A stretch of 64,000 nucleotides of DNA from Halalkalicoccus paucihalophilus (GCF_001593955.1 NZ_LTAZ01000017.1:124001-188000), one strand, 5' to 3'; numbered from the stretch's first letter, positions 54,304-62,941 are shown. The notes: generated by a model not told the origin, from the letters alone. Numbers and translations: made by a program.

Positions 54304-55686
54304 TCAAACAATGTAGCGTGGCCACCATTCGCCGTACTGGTCCCGAATCGTTCCGCGGGGGATACTAAGGAGGATCAGCAACAAGCCGATGAGGGCGCCA
54401 TTTGCCGTCACGAGAATCGGCGCACCAAATACCCAGGGCGCCGCGATCACCCAGACACCGAGTGGGAGATTGAGGAACCGAACGGCACGTGCCGGTTCGC
54501 CCGTCGCAATGACGGTGAACGAGACGATGAGTGCACCGACGAGGTGGCTACTATTGACCAGTGGTCCCTGTGTTCCAAAGACCGCCGGTGAGAGCATCAA
54601 CCAGAAGCCCAGCGCCATCGCACCCAGCAAGTACCAGGGAATCGAGACCCCCCAAAACATCCCCGCGGGCCGATCGCGCTCCGAGCGCGTCTCTCCGTTC
54701 AGGCCGGCGTCCTCCTCAGAGAGATTTCCGCCCATCCAGAACGCGTGCCAGAGCCCGACTCCCTCACTCATTCGGCGCTTGAGGAGCTGCATCATCGCGA
54801 CGACCTCGTCGACGGTCAGCGAGATCATCCAGAGCATCCCGAACGCCGAGAGCAGACAGAGCGTACACCACGTGCCCACGAGAAGCGGCTGGAAAATGAC
54901 GAGCAATACCTGGACAAAGCCAAGCGGGATGACGACGATCCCGAAAAAGGAGACCATCCACGGCATCGTTCGCCAGCGGCTCTTATCTCCCATAAAGCCC
55001 ATCAGCCCCTCAATGGCGTACGCGACCGCACCCAACCCAGCGTCCGAGACGGGAAACGCCGCCGAGACGCGCGAATCGAGTATCTGGACGGTGCCATCTC
55101 CGAAGAACGGATCCCAGACGAAATCGATGTGTCCGAGCTGGTAGGCGGCCATGTAGCGCGAGACGAAGAACCCGAAGAGTCCCAGTGCGATCAGTGGGGC
55201 GCGCTGGGCTGCGGTCGAGGGGTTGTACGACCAGCCCGGGGGGACAGTCGCGCCGTCCATCTCCATTCGCATCATGATGATGATCGAGAACGTAATCACC
55301 AGGATGCCAACGAGCGTATCGTTCAGGTAGCCGGCGGCTGTCGGTGCGTGGAACACGAGCGGTGCCATTAGCAGCCAGAGCCCCACGAAGGCGTTGGCGT
55401 ACGACGCCCAGGGATTCTCCCGTACGAGCGTCACCGTACTTAGTCCAATGAGAACAACACCGGTGACAATGTCACTCACCGACAGGAGTGTGCTCTCGTA
55501 ACCGAGGGTGAACGGACTGAATAACAACCAGAGGCCAAACGAGATGACACCGTACTGGATCCACCGTTCTTTAAGTGGATGGTTGAGCATCATCTTGCCC
55601 GGTTCTTGCATCTCACCATTCGACGAGTCGTCGTGGTGATCCTGCTCGTCAGTCTCCGACGATCGTGTCGTATGGTTTTCGGTCAT
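54304..55686 (-). CDS. VKOR-domain/SPW-repeat membrane protein
   Basis: 460 residues. Four SPW-type repeats surround a vitamin-K-epoxide-reductase-like domain: GVISFGLWLLFSPFTLGY, FVGLWLLMAPLVFH, MALGFWLMLSPAVFG and GVWVIAAPWVFGAP. The centre (about 195-300) has VAYAIEGLMGFMG and VGTWCTLCLLSAF, whose CxxC is the VKOR redox pair. VKOR recharges disulphide formation using quinone. The acceptor thioredoxin is not in the cluster. It overlaps the GH15 gene by 4 bp. Confidence 0.87.
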   Translation of the reverse strand: MTENHTTRSSETDEQDHHDDSSNGEMQEPGKMMLNHPLKERWIQYGVISFGLWLLFSPFTLGYESTLLSVSDIVTGVVLIGLSTVTLVRENPWASYANAFVGLWLLMAPLVFHAPTAAGYLNDTLVGILVITFSIIIMMRMEMDGATVPPGWSYNPSTAAQRAPLIALGLFGFFVSRYMAAYQLGHIDFVWDPFFGDGTVQILDSRVSAAFPVSDAGLGAVAYAIEGLMGFMGDKSRWRTMPWMVSFFGIVVIPLGFVQVLLVIFQPLLVGTWCTLCLLSAFGMLWMISLTVDEVVAMMQLLKRRMSEGVGLWHAFWMGGNLSEEDAGLNGETRSERDRPAGMFWGVSIPWYLLGAMALGFWLMLSPAVFGTQGPLVNSSHLVGALIVSFTVIATGEPARAVRFLNLPLGVWVIAAPWVFGAPILVTANGALIGLLLILLSIPRGTIRDQYGEWWPRYIV

Positions 55687-57644
55687 TGGGTCTCACTTCC
55701 AGCTTGGGATCGTGTCGTACAATCGGACGCTGCACTGCCTTGCGTGTCTCTTCTCGCACCGTTTTCGGCGGGTGGTTTCGCATCCGCTTCGTCCGGGTTG
55801 AGCCCGCTGTCGGACTCTGTCGACAGAGCGAGTGCCCCGTTTATGAGCCCAATATGACTGAACGCCTGCGGGACGTTGCCGAGTTGAATACCCTCCTCGG
55901 AATCGACCTCCTCGGAAAGAAGACCGAGCGGGCTCACATGCTGTCTCGTGTCCTCGAATATCGCCTCCGCCTCGTCTACCCGTCCGGACTGAGCCAGCGC
56001 TGAGACAAGCCAGAACGAACAGAGGAGGAATGCACCCTCCTCGCCGGGGAGTCCGTCATCGCCCTCGTAGCGCATGACCAACCCACCATCGACAAGCAAC
56101 CGGTCCAGAATTGCGTCGATCGTAGACTGGACACGACTGTCGTCGGCCGGAAGAAAGCCGACGAGTGGAATCAGGAGACTCGTCGCGTCGAGTCGGTCCT
56201 CGTCGCCGAACGCACTCACGAAGCTCTCGGCCGTTTCGCTGTACCCCTTCTCGAGGACGGTCTCCTTGATCTCGCGCCGGCACGTCTCCCAGCGATCGGT
56301 AGGCGCGTCGAAGTCGGTCTCTGCGGCGATTTTAAGCCCGCGGTCAAGGGCGACCCAGCACATCATCTTCGAGTAGACGAACTGCTGACGGTCCGTTCGC
56401 ATCTCCCAGATGCCTGCGTCAGGCTCCTCCCACGCCTCACACACGTAGTCGATGAGATCATACATCGCCGTCCAGTCGTCCTCGTCGACGGTCTTCCCGT
56501 AGCGCGTCGTCTCGTAGATGCCGTGAATCAGTTCACCGTAGACGTCGACCTGGTGCTGGTCTGCCGCCGCGTTACCGACGCGGACGGGTGCTGATCCACG
56601 GTATCCCGAGAGGTGATCGAGCGTCCGTTCGTCCGGAACGGGATCGCCATACACGCTGTAGACCGGGTTGACGTCCGACGGAGGCCCACGCGAGCAGTGG
56701 GTCAGACAGAGATCAAAGTAGTCCTTCGCCTCCTCGACATGCCCTAGTTCCGTGAGTGCCCGCACGGTGAACGCCGCGTCTCGAATCCAGTTGTACCGAT
56801 AGTCCCAGTTCCGTACGCCCCCGATATCCTCGGGAAGCGACGTTGTAGGAGCTGCACAGATCGCGCCCGTTTCGTGGTTGATCAGGAGTTTGAGAACGAG
56901 CGCAGATCGCACGACGTCCCGGTGCCATGGTCCACCCACCGAACATTCATCGCCGTCCGAGCAGGTATGAACCCAGTCTCGCCAGTAGTCAACGACGTCG
57001 TCGAGAATCCCCTGGTGGTCGTCTGATTCGAGGGGCGGTTCGTGGCCATATCCCAGGACGAACCAGTGGGTATCTCCTTCCTCGAGAGTGACCGTCGTTC
57101 CCGCACTCTGCGCTGAGACCGACAGCGGAACCGAGCTCGAGAGCACCGTGAACTCCTCGTCTCCCCGCGCGATCGCTCCCTCTTGGATGGACTCGAAGGT
57201 CGGCGTCGTCCGAGCGTACTCGAACCGAGGCGTGAAATCGACACGGAGCTCGACCTGACCGTGCTCGCACGTCACACGTCGGAATATCGTCTCCATCGGC
57301 GTTTGGTCTTCTCGAGCGAGCGGCGGGACAGGCATGAAATCGGTGACCGTCGCCTGACCTGAGACCGTTTGAAAGCGCGTCTGGAGCACGTTCGTTCGGT
57401 CAACGTACTCCTGAACCGCCTCGAACGATCGTGTCGGTTGGACGGTGAAGTGGCCACCTCGCTGATCATCGAGAATACGAGCGAAGATGCTCGAGGATTC
57501 AACGTGGGGAAAGCAACACCAGTCGATCGCCCCGTCAGAGCCAACGAGCGCGACCGTCTCCAGATTGCCGATGATACCGTACTCTTCTAACGGTTTGTAT
57601 CCCTCATCGTTCGACTGTACCCTGTTCGAATCTCGTGAGGTCAT
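55683..57644 (-). CDS. GH15 glucoamylase/trehalase-type glycosidase
   Basis: 653 residues. N-terminal beta-sandwich domain (IIGNLETVALVGSDGAIDWC to ~residue 230), then the (alpha/alpha)6 barrel: GVRNWDYRYNWIRDAAFTVR, YRGSAPVRVGNAAADQHQVD, GIWEMRTDRQQFVYSKMMCW and EEGAFLLCSFWLVSALAQSG. GH15 relatives cleave alpha-glucans or trehalose by inversion. WEMR and EEGAF contain the two catalytic Glu candidates. No signal peptide, so cytoplasmic. Overlaps genes on both sides by 4 bp. Confidence 0.92.
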   Translation of the reverse strand: MTSRDSNRVQSNDEGYKPLEEYGIIGNLETVALVGSDGAIDWCCFPHVESSSIFARILDDQRGGHFTVQPTRSFEAVQEYVDRTNVLQTRFQTVSGQATVTDFMPVPPLAREDQTPMETIFRRVTCEHGQVELRVDFTPRFEYARTTPTFESIQEGAIARGDEEFTVLSSSVPLSVSAQSAGTTVTLEEGDTHWFVLGYGHEPPLESDDHQGILDDVVDYWRDWVHTCSDGDECSVGGPWHRDVVRSALVLKLLINHETGAICAAPTTSLPEDIGGVRNWDYRYNWIRDAAFTVRALTELGHVEEAKDYFDLCLTHCSRGPPSDVNPVYSVYGDPVPDERTLDHLSGYRGSAPVRVGNAAADQHQVDVYGELIHGIYETTRYGKTVDEDDWTAMYDLIDYVCEAWEEPDAGIWEMRTDRQQFVYSKMMCWVALDRGLKIAAETDFDAPTDRWETCRREIKETVLEKGYSETAESFVSAFGDEDRLDATSLLIPLVGFLPADDSRVQSTIDAILDRLLVDGGLVMRYEGDDGLPGEEGAFLLCSFWLVSALAQSGRVDEAEAIFEDTRQHVSPLGLLSEEVDSEEGIQLGNVPQAFSHIGLINGALALSTESDSGLNPDEADAKPPAENGARRDTQGSAASDCTTRSQAGSETQ

Positions 57645-58018
57645 TGTGACATCTCGTCTGAGGAGGAAGTGGCCGACCGTTCTATACGAGGTGCTGCATA
57701 GACGTTATACCCCGCGAATGCTACTACCAGTACGCCTACAGAGACACTGTTCCACAGTGCTCTACCGGAGATCCCATAGACGAACGGGGCGATAATAAGC
57801 CAGCCTCCAAGGACACCATTGATTGCTGCTACGCGTCGGTTGATGGTTCCCTGTGTTCGCTCGGAATAGTAGTTATACCCCGCCAGGATCACAATTATCC
57901 CGCCGACGAGGGGGTCGTTCCAGTGGTCTATTGCTAGAGCATCTAGGAGGGAAGCGACAATGAGCCAGAGGCCCAGTACGCCGTTGAACGCTGTGATCCA
58001 CTGTAATGGAGATCTCAT
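57641..58018 (-). CDS. SPW-repeat membrane protein
   Basis: 125 residues with two SPW-like repeats, each of two TM segments: WITAFNGVLGLWLIVASLLD and VGGIIVILAGYNYYSERTQG; RVAAINGVLGGWLIIAPFVY and VGVLVVAFAGYNVYAAPRIE. Both pairs end in AGYN, so the protein arose by internal duplication. The same repeat occurs in the neighbouring VKOR protein, suggesting a shared assembly. Function of SPW repeats is unknown. Confidence 0.82.
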   Translation of the reverse strand: MRSPLQWITAFNGVLGLWLIVASLLDALAIDHWNDPLVGGIIVILAGYNYYSERTQGTINRRVAAINGVLGGWLIIAPFVYGISGRALWNSVSVGVLVVAFAGYNVYAAPRIERSATSSSDEMSQ

Positions 58019-58069
58019 TAGGAAATATCGGGGACAGGTCGGGACGGTGATCTGATTCTAATCGATGGC

Positions 58070-58417
58070 TTAGGCTGATGCCATCTCGCGGCAGGTTTCC
58101 GCGCACTCACGGAGCACGTCAGCACAGACCTGGCAGTGCTCAGCATCATGGCGCTCACATTCCTCGGCGCATTCCTCACAGGCTCCCGCAGTGACCTCAG
58201 CGAACTTGCTACTGTAATTGGAGTCGCGCGCCATGAATCGAGCGTGGAGCGTCGTGAGGTCGGCGACGTCCCGACAGAGGCGCAGACACTCAGCCATCTC
58301 CTCGCCTTCGCCAGCACATTCATCAGCGCACCACTCACACGCCTGAGCGCACGTGAAGCACTCATCGATACAGTCGGCGGTCGTACCTTCCACGTGATCG
58401 ATTTGGGTTAGCGCCAT
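58070..58417 (-). CDS. Cysteine-rich four-helix copper-binding protein (Csp-like)
   Basis: 115 residues with 14-15 cysteines lining helices: ADCIDECFTCAQACEWCADE, MAECLRLCRDVADLTT, GACEECAEECERHDAEHC and VLRECAETCREMASA. The CxxxC/CxxC heptad-like spacing is that of DUF326/Csp copper-storage proteins, which hold many Cu(I) ions inside a four-helix bundle. No signal peptide, so cytosolic (Csp3-like). First gene of the cluster; 51 bp gap to the SPW gene. Confidence 0.9.
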   Translation of the reverse strand: MALTQIDHVEGTTADCIDECFTCAQACEWCADECAGEGEEMAECLRLCRDVADLTTLHARFMARDSNYSSKFAEVTAGACEECAEECERHDAEHCQVCADVLRECAETCREMASA

Positions 58418-58621
58418 TGCAGGTTACACTATGAGAGGGCCATACTTTGTTATCCGTTCCCCAGGTTCAGGCGCTAATTAATGAGACGGGACTAATGCCG
58501 GCTTAGGGTGGACCAGATAATCCATGAGGTCCATCGGTAGAGCGCTTCACAGGGGGTTTCGATAGTGGCGTGTACTGTCAGTCTGTTGTAGCAGATGCGC
58601 CTTCGGGACTGTCTCTAGTGA

Positions 58622-59017
58622 GTGGCACCCTATCTAATATCGGGTAGTAATATACGGTCGGATCAAGCCGGCACCGGATTAAAGGGATCACCTACTCTTC
58701 TCCCGGATATAGTGGATACAACGATTCACACACTCGGTGCGATCTTTGCGATTATCGGCGGGACTGGAGCGGGGCTACTTTCGGTCTTAGTGTGGAACGT
58801 TCTTCGTGAATCCCCGTTTGGCACTATTATCGCTCTCCTTTCGATAACGATGTCCGGGATGATCGTCTACCATGTCGTTTTGTTCGCCGTTGGGGCTGAT
58901 TCATTCTTCTTGGATACGTTTCGAAGTGCTTTACAGACGATCCTCGCCATCTTCCTCTGGTTGGTCATCGTAACGCATCACCAACTTCAGCACACCGCAT
59001 CCGGGTCCGGAGGCTGA
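58622..59017 (+). CDS. Small membrane protein, partner of the TM-winged-helix gene
   Basis: 131 residues from a GTG (later starts possible near residue 28). Three hydrophobic segments: TLGAIFAIIGGTGAGLLSVL, IIALLSITMSGMIVYHVVLF and ALQTILAIFLWLVIVTHHQL. It ends 6 bp before the next gene. Such pairs (small 3-TM protein plus membrane winged-helix protein) recur in haloarchaea. It probably forms a membrane sensor with its neighbour (inference). Confidence 0.65.
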   Translation: MAPYLISGSNIRSDQAGTGLKGSPTLLPDIVDTTIHTLGAIFAIIGGTGAGLLSVLVWNVLRESPFGTIIALLSITMSGMIVYHVVLFAVGADSFFLDTFRSALQTILAIFLWLVIVTHHQLQHTASGSGG

Positions 59018-59023
59018 TTCCAG

Positions 59024-59617
59024 ATGCTTAATATATCTCTGTTTACTGCGTACAATCTTATAATAGGGCTGGTAACGGGAATTGGCATCATCTATTTCCT
59101 CCTGTTCAAACAGACCGTTATAGAGTACCGAGGATTTCTCTTCATGACGATCACTGGCTTAATGCTGTTTCTCGTTGGCGGACCCGTCGTTGAGGTCGTC
59201 TACCCGAAGTTCGTCCACTGGGTTCATGGTATTGCAGCCGTGCTCGTCATTCTTGGCCTGTATAATCCGGTGCAGAACGACTCGCGGCACGACCTCTGGA
59301 CGGAGATACTGCTGAAGGATCCAACGCAAGTGCGACGGGCTTCTGAATGGATGCTTCCAGTTGACGATGCAGTTCTCAGCTTATTTCATACTACCGACCT
59401 TATTCTGACGCCTTCTATTGTCGCATACAATATCGATTATAGTCGGGATGAAGTGAATCGCCGACTAACGGAGTTAGAGCAGCGAGGTTTCGTCGAGAAG
59501 GTCGAACGCGGGAAGTATCGAATAACCGCGTTAGGAAAACAGTATATCGAGGGACCGGCATCGTCTGATCTCAGGAACCATCTGCAGTATCTCCGGCAAG
59601 CTCACTCCAAACGATAA
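59024..59617 (+). CDS. Membrane-tethered winged-helix regulator
   Basis: 197 residues. Three N-terminal TM segments (NLIIGLVTGIGIIYFLLFKQ, GFLFMTITGLMLFLVGGPVV, WVHGIAAVLVILGLYNPVQN) and a cytosolic C-terminal winged helix (LTPSIVAYNIDYSRDEVNRR, LTELEQRGFVEKVERGKYRI). DNA binding with a membrane anchor suggests direct signal transduction from membrane to promoter. Follows its small membrane partner by 6 bp. Signal and target unknown. Confidence 0.8.
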   Translation: MLNISLFTAYNLIIGLVTGIGIIYFLLFKQTVIEYRGFLFMTITGLMLFLVGGPVVEVVYPKFVHWVHGIAAVLVILGLYNPVQNDSRHDLWTEILLKDPTQVRRASEWMLPVDDAVLSLFHTTDLILTPSIVAYNIDYSRDEVNRRLTELEQRGFVEKVERGKYRITALGKQYIEGPASSDLRNHLQYLRQAHSKR

Positions 59618-59984
59618 CTCTATGTCGTCCTATGGGATCGGTTCGCCTATCTACCGTTATTTTGTATTGCGATAGGTTGAGAGCCCACACTCTATATCCG
59701 ATAATGCGTTGAGGCTGGCCTGCTATCTATGTATCACCAGAAGAATACACCCAAGTACGAGCAAAGTTAGTGTCGATGCTGGCCACATAGATGCACGAAA
59801 CGGATAATCCGATACTCACCGGGCCGGTTTGCCCCGACACCTATAGGAGGATGTTCAGCGGACTTGACTAACATGTGCATATCGTGACCGAACTCTGTAG
59901 CTAGGCCTCACTAGTTTATTCGTTCGGACTTGATCGCTCTCAGACGCAGTCACTGGTTGAATCTAGCAGAGGGTCGGCTTGCGG

Positions 59985-60060
59985 CTAGCCATCGTTCAAC
60001 GACAGCACTGCTAAGCGCAACCCAGCACAAGCCTGGCAGAGACCCGTTGCTTAGGATGGG
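59985..60060 (-). pseudogene. Fragment resembling the SDR C-terminal anchor
   Basis: About 70 bp are ~75% identical to 53285-53355, the part of the SDR gene encoding its C-terminal TM segment. Together with 60558-60630 it suggests a second, largely deleted copy of the NDUFA9-SDR gene pair. The rest of 59618-60159 shows no gene. Confidence 0.45.
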
Positions 60061-60159
60061 TAAGCACACCGTGTCATCACAAATGTGGTCTACCAGATTT
60101 GAGATATTTGCTGGTGCTCATTCGGTTTTAGGCTACTTCGTACCCCTCTCTCAAGAGCC

Positions 60160-60441
60160 CTATATTTCGCTGAGGAGGTTCCTAGCTTCCTCTTGAAGAG
60201 ATTGTTGGAGGGATCCATCTTCAACGAGTTTCCGAAGCATCGAATCACACTGTGCGGTGCCGAGAGAACGGAGTGCTTGCTGTCGAAACTGATCGTCTAT
60301 ATCCTCATTTGATACAAGTCTCGCGAGTTCATCGCACTCGTTTGCCAGTTTTAGCTCGTGAATGGCATCCATTCGATCGTCCTGATCTGCGGATGCGTTA
60401 GCAGCAAGCTCAACACACTCCGTCGGTGTTCGTGAACTCAT
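60160..60441 (-). CDS. HEAT-repeat-like small protein
   Basis: 93 residues from ATG 60441: SRTPTECVELAANASADQDD, RMDAIHELKLANECDELARL, DQFRQQALRSLGTAQCDSML. Three helical hairpins with the repeating (RMDAI..L...; RQQAL..LG) pattern of HEAT/armadillo repeats. Likely protein-binding. Lower GC than housekeeping genes. An in-frame start 75 bp upstream seems too long. Confidence 0.55.
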   Translation of the reverse strand: MSSRTPTECVELAANASADQDDRMDAIHELKLANECDELARLVSNEDIDDQFRQQALRSLGTAQCDSMLRKLVEDGSLQQSLQEEARNLLSEI

Positions 60442-60557
60442 ACGATTCAGTTCAATCTCGCTATCAATAGTCTTTGAGGAAAACGGACGGTCAAGATCTC
60501 TTCCAATCGCCGTCAATCATTAGAGAAGTGTCTCAAACAGACGCGTAAATAATAGAT

Positions 60558-60630
60558 GCAGCACGACTCAGTCGAAATTTGAGTACTCAATAACCATATC
60601 ACCGAGCCCCTCTGTCCGCCAGTAGGCGAT
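60558..60630 (-). pseudogene. Internal fragment of the NDUFA9-like gene
   Basis: About 85% identical over 70 bp to 52754-52824 (the region encoding YWRTQGLGDMIIEYSDLDWV). Flanks are unrelated. Confidence 0.65.
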
Positions 60631-60736
60631 GATCTGCGGTGCCGTATCCCTCGTAAGTGCTTTTATGACCCAGTTTCACTGTTACTACTCGTTTATAAGC
60701 CCAAAAGTTGATAATGAATATAGATGTTATGGCGAT

Positions 60737-60876
60737 ATGCCCCAATGTGATGGGTGTGGTGAACACGTGACCGTAGATTTCCACCGTGTGTTCGCTGATA
60801 ATGATGGAGGCTCTATGGCTGTCCGGCTTGTATGAGTACAACGGCAATCAAGAACGGGAAAGCAACTGGCCTGTAA
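60737..60876 (+). pseudogene. Small zinc-finger gene, frameshifted second copy
   Basis: Starts MPQCDGCGEHVTVDFHRVFA like 34388-34528. After one missing base near 60810 the expected LYGCPACMSTTAIKNGKATG lies in the next frame, ending at 60876. As read, the product loses its second CxxC pair. Confidence 0.75.
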
Positions 60877-60889
60877 GTCATTCTGGTCA

Positions 60890-60935
60890 CCTTGTGTAAC
60901 AAAAGATCGTTACAGGAGAAGTGGATTGCACAAGG
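60890..60935. repeat. 46-bp palindrome-ended element, copy 6
   Basis: CCTTGTGTAA, 26-bp interior, TTGCACAAGG. One arm mismatch. Lies 14 bp after the zinc-finger remnant and 14 bp before the hairpin at 60949. Confidence 0.78.
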
Positions 60936-60948
60936 TACTGTCGGACTA

Positions 60949-60966
60949 ATCACACCGTGGTGTGAT
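60949..60966. repeat. Hairpin ATCACACC/GGTGTGAT downstream of winged-helix copy C
   Basis: Eight-base perfect arms around GT. Shared with 31354-31370, in the same place relative to the gene. Confidence 0.55.
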
Positions 60967-61113
60967 ATGGTTCCGAAGGTAGAACCAGCAAAATCGTTTC
61001 TACTCCCTCCACTACTACTGTACTATACTAGATTTGTTCAGAGTTATGACTAGGAGAGGAGGGCGTGCGTGGGATAGTTGTCGTCGACTATGCTCCTTGT
61101 TGTTGTCCCGTTG

Positions 61114-61865
61114 TTAGGTCATCACGCTCTCTGTAGGGGGTTGCTCAATATCCCGATCACAACGATCGTGATAGCGGTCGGCTGCTTCCTCCTCGACCAC
61201 GACGAGTTTCTTCCCGCGCCGCTTGGTTTGTTCGACGTCGTCCTTTCCGAGCTTCTCGAGGAAATCCATGACACGGGCCACAGTTTGCGTGTGTGGCTTC
61301 GTTCCTTTCATCGCGGTAAGACCTTCGTGATGGTTCGACTATCGAGCACGAGCCCAGCAGGTGCCTTCTCGGCGTAGTCACGAACGTCCCGAGCAATGAA
61401 CCGAGCGCGCTCCTGGTTCGACGTGAGCTCACGATCGGCGACGTGCTCGGGGAGCGCACAGATCCGCTCAAGCGGTGTTTCGACGTTTTGTGACTCCGTT
61501 GTTGTCTCCGCCCCCGAAGCGCCGTTGTTGGAAGCGAGCGCTTGTACGTCGTCGAGTCGACTGTGGGCTCGATCAACGTCCTCCGTCGTGTTTTGAAGGA
61601 TCGATCCCACGGGAATCCCGGCGATCCAGATATCCGTCAGGCCTGCAGTGTCGCCGTCTGCGTTGATCTCAATGGGGTCGTTGTCGCGCTGGGCTTCAAG
61701 CTCCTCGATGCGGTCGTCCTTGCGTTCGACTTCGGCCTCGAATTCTGCAACGCGGTCGGTAAGCGTTTCGAGCTGTTCACAGACGGACTCAAGGGTTGGG
61801 TCGTCGGTCGTCGCAGGCTGGTCAGTGGCGGTGCTCTCAGGGGTCGTAGTCGTGGATTCAGTCAT
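61114..61865 (-). pseudogene. Coiled-coil/winged-helix plasmid protein, longest copy (C), one frameshift
   Basis: From ATG 61865: a Thr-rich start (MTESTTTTPEST), a coiled coil (LESVCEQLETLTDRVAEFEA and ERKDDRIEELEAQRD), a middle domain (LTDIWIAGIPVGSILQNTTE; LPEHVADRELTSNQERARFI) and APAGLVLDSRTITKV. A one-base deletion near 61312 then breaks the frame before KPHTQTVARVMDFLEKLGKD and TKRRGKKLVVVEEEAADRY. The C-terminal part looks like a winged helix, so a DNA-binding role is likely (inference). Four other copies or fragments occur in the window. Confidence 0.72.
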
Positions 61866-61895
61866 CGGAAATGCGGTGTGTCGCAAGTGAGACAA

Positions 61896-62286
61896 TTGCG
61901 TCCGTCTCGTGGCTAATAGCGGACGATACGGACGCGTGGCTGATTGGAGTGAATACGCTGGAGAGAGACGCGTCTCTCAGTCTGTAGCGAGCGCTGTCGC
62001 TGTGGGAATGTCCACTCATTGCTTGTGTGGACTACTCCTGCTGGCTGTGAGCGCTCGTGCCCGTTGCGTGGCGCCTGGCGCGCTGGAACTCGCCGATTGC
62101 TGGGTCGGAAGGGGAATCAGCAGTCTCAGCCTGAACGTGGTGGGGGCCCCCTCTTAGCGAGTCGCATTCGCTCTGAGAGACGCTACGGCAGGTCCGACAG
62201 CAGTGTGCGCTCGATATTTCGAGATCGGCGAACGCTACGCACGTGTAGTCTGTGTCGGGCGAACAGTTGCACAGTGGTGTCCGCTG
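61896..62286. other. Intergenic region, no gene recognised
   Basis: About 390 bp with GC-rich stretches. Two overlapping plus frames exist without family features. The promoter of copy C should lie at the left end. Confidence 0.4.
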
Positions 62287-62454
62287 CTATCCAATCAAAA
62301 GCATACTTGAGACCGTACTAAGCCACCCAGGAATTAGCTGGGCCTCACGATAGATAATCGGATCGCGAAGAATAACTGTATACAGTTGAACGCCAAACCC
62401 GCTGGTTAATCCAATAAGCCCCGACACTCGGAGAGCGTTTGCGAAATTACTCAT
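62287..62454 (-). CDS. 55-residue membrane protein, unknown
   Basis: MSNFANALRVSGLIGLTSGF, GVQLYTVILRDPIIYREAQL and IPGWLSTVSSMLLIG. One or two hydrophobic segments. A clean frame in an otherwise decayed region; no relatives recognised. Confidence 0.4.
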   Translation of the reverse strand: MSNFANALRVSGLIGLTSGFGVQLYTVILRDPIIYREAQLIPGWLSTVSSMLLIG

Positions 62455-62520
62455 GGTAGATGAATGACTGGAACACTGTGATCAGGTACCATCTACGTTT
62501 CCTGTGATAATAATTCAAAG

Positions 62521-62625
62521 ACTGCAGTACTTACTACTCTTGATAATGTGGGTGTATCAGTCATTGACTTTACCACTGAAGATGCCTCACTCGAAGAACT
62601 TTTCATGAATTATACGACTGATTAG
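62521..62625 (+). pseudogene. ABC transporter ATPase C-terminal fragment
   Basis: TAVLTTLDNVGVSVIDFTTE then DASLEELFMNYT and a stop. The EASLEELFxxY ending is typical of ABC-2-type (drug/antibiotic export) ATPases. Only ~34 codons remain. Confidence 0.6.
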
Positions 62626-62941
62626 CCGAATCAGTTGGGCAAAGCAAATTCGGAAATGAGCCAGTCACGAAAGGCGATTATTGCACAGGGAAGGATATCA
62701 GAGAATGATCTGACTGACTTGATTTCACGCCAAACTTCGGCGACCATACTGATACGTAGAACGTGCGAATCTAACGCGCTCACTCCATCAACTAATAAAG
62801 TTATGATTGAGCCACTGCTGAATATACATCGCGTACCTCTCAGGGAGGCAACAATCTCGCGACAGGAAATGGTTCACAGAGATCGCGAGGTACACACAAT
62901 AGAAGGGGGTTTTACTCCGGAGACGGTACTCCACGTGGACA

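Noticed and set aside
5549..60935. CRISPR-like interpretation of the CCTTGTGCAA...TTGCACAAGG elements (repeat with variable spacer)
   Set aside because: Copies are single and kilobases apart, not in an array, and no cas genes are present.
61396..62157. Plus-strand frames across winged-helix copy C and beyond
   Set aside because: Shadow frames of the minus-strand gene; no motif and inconsistent with the homologous copies.
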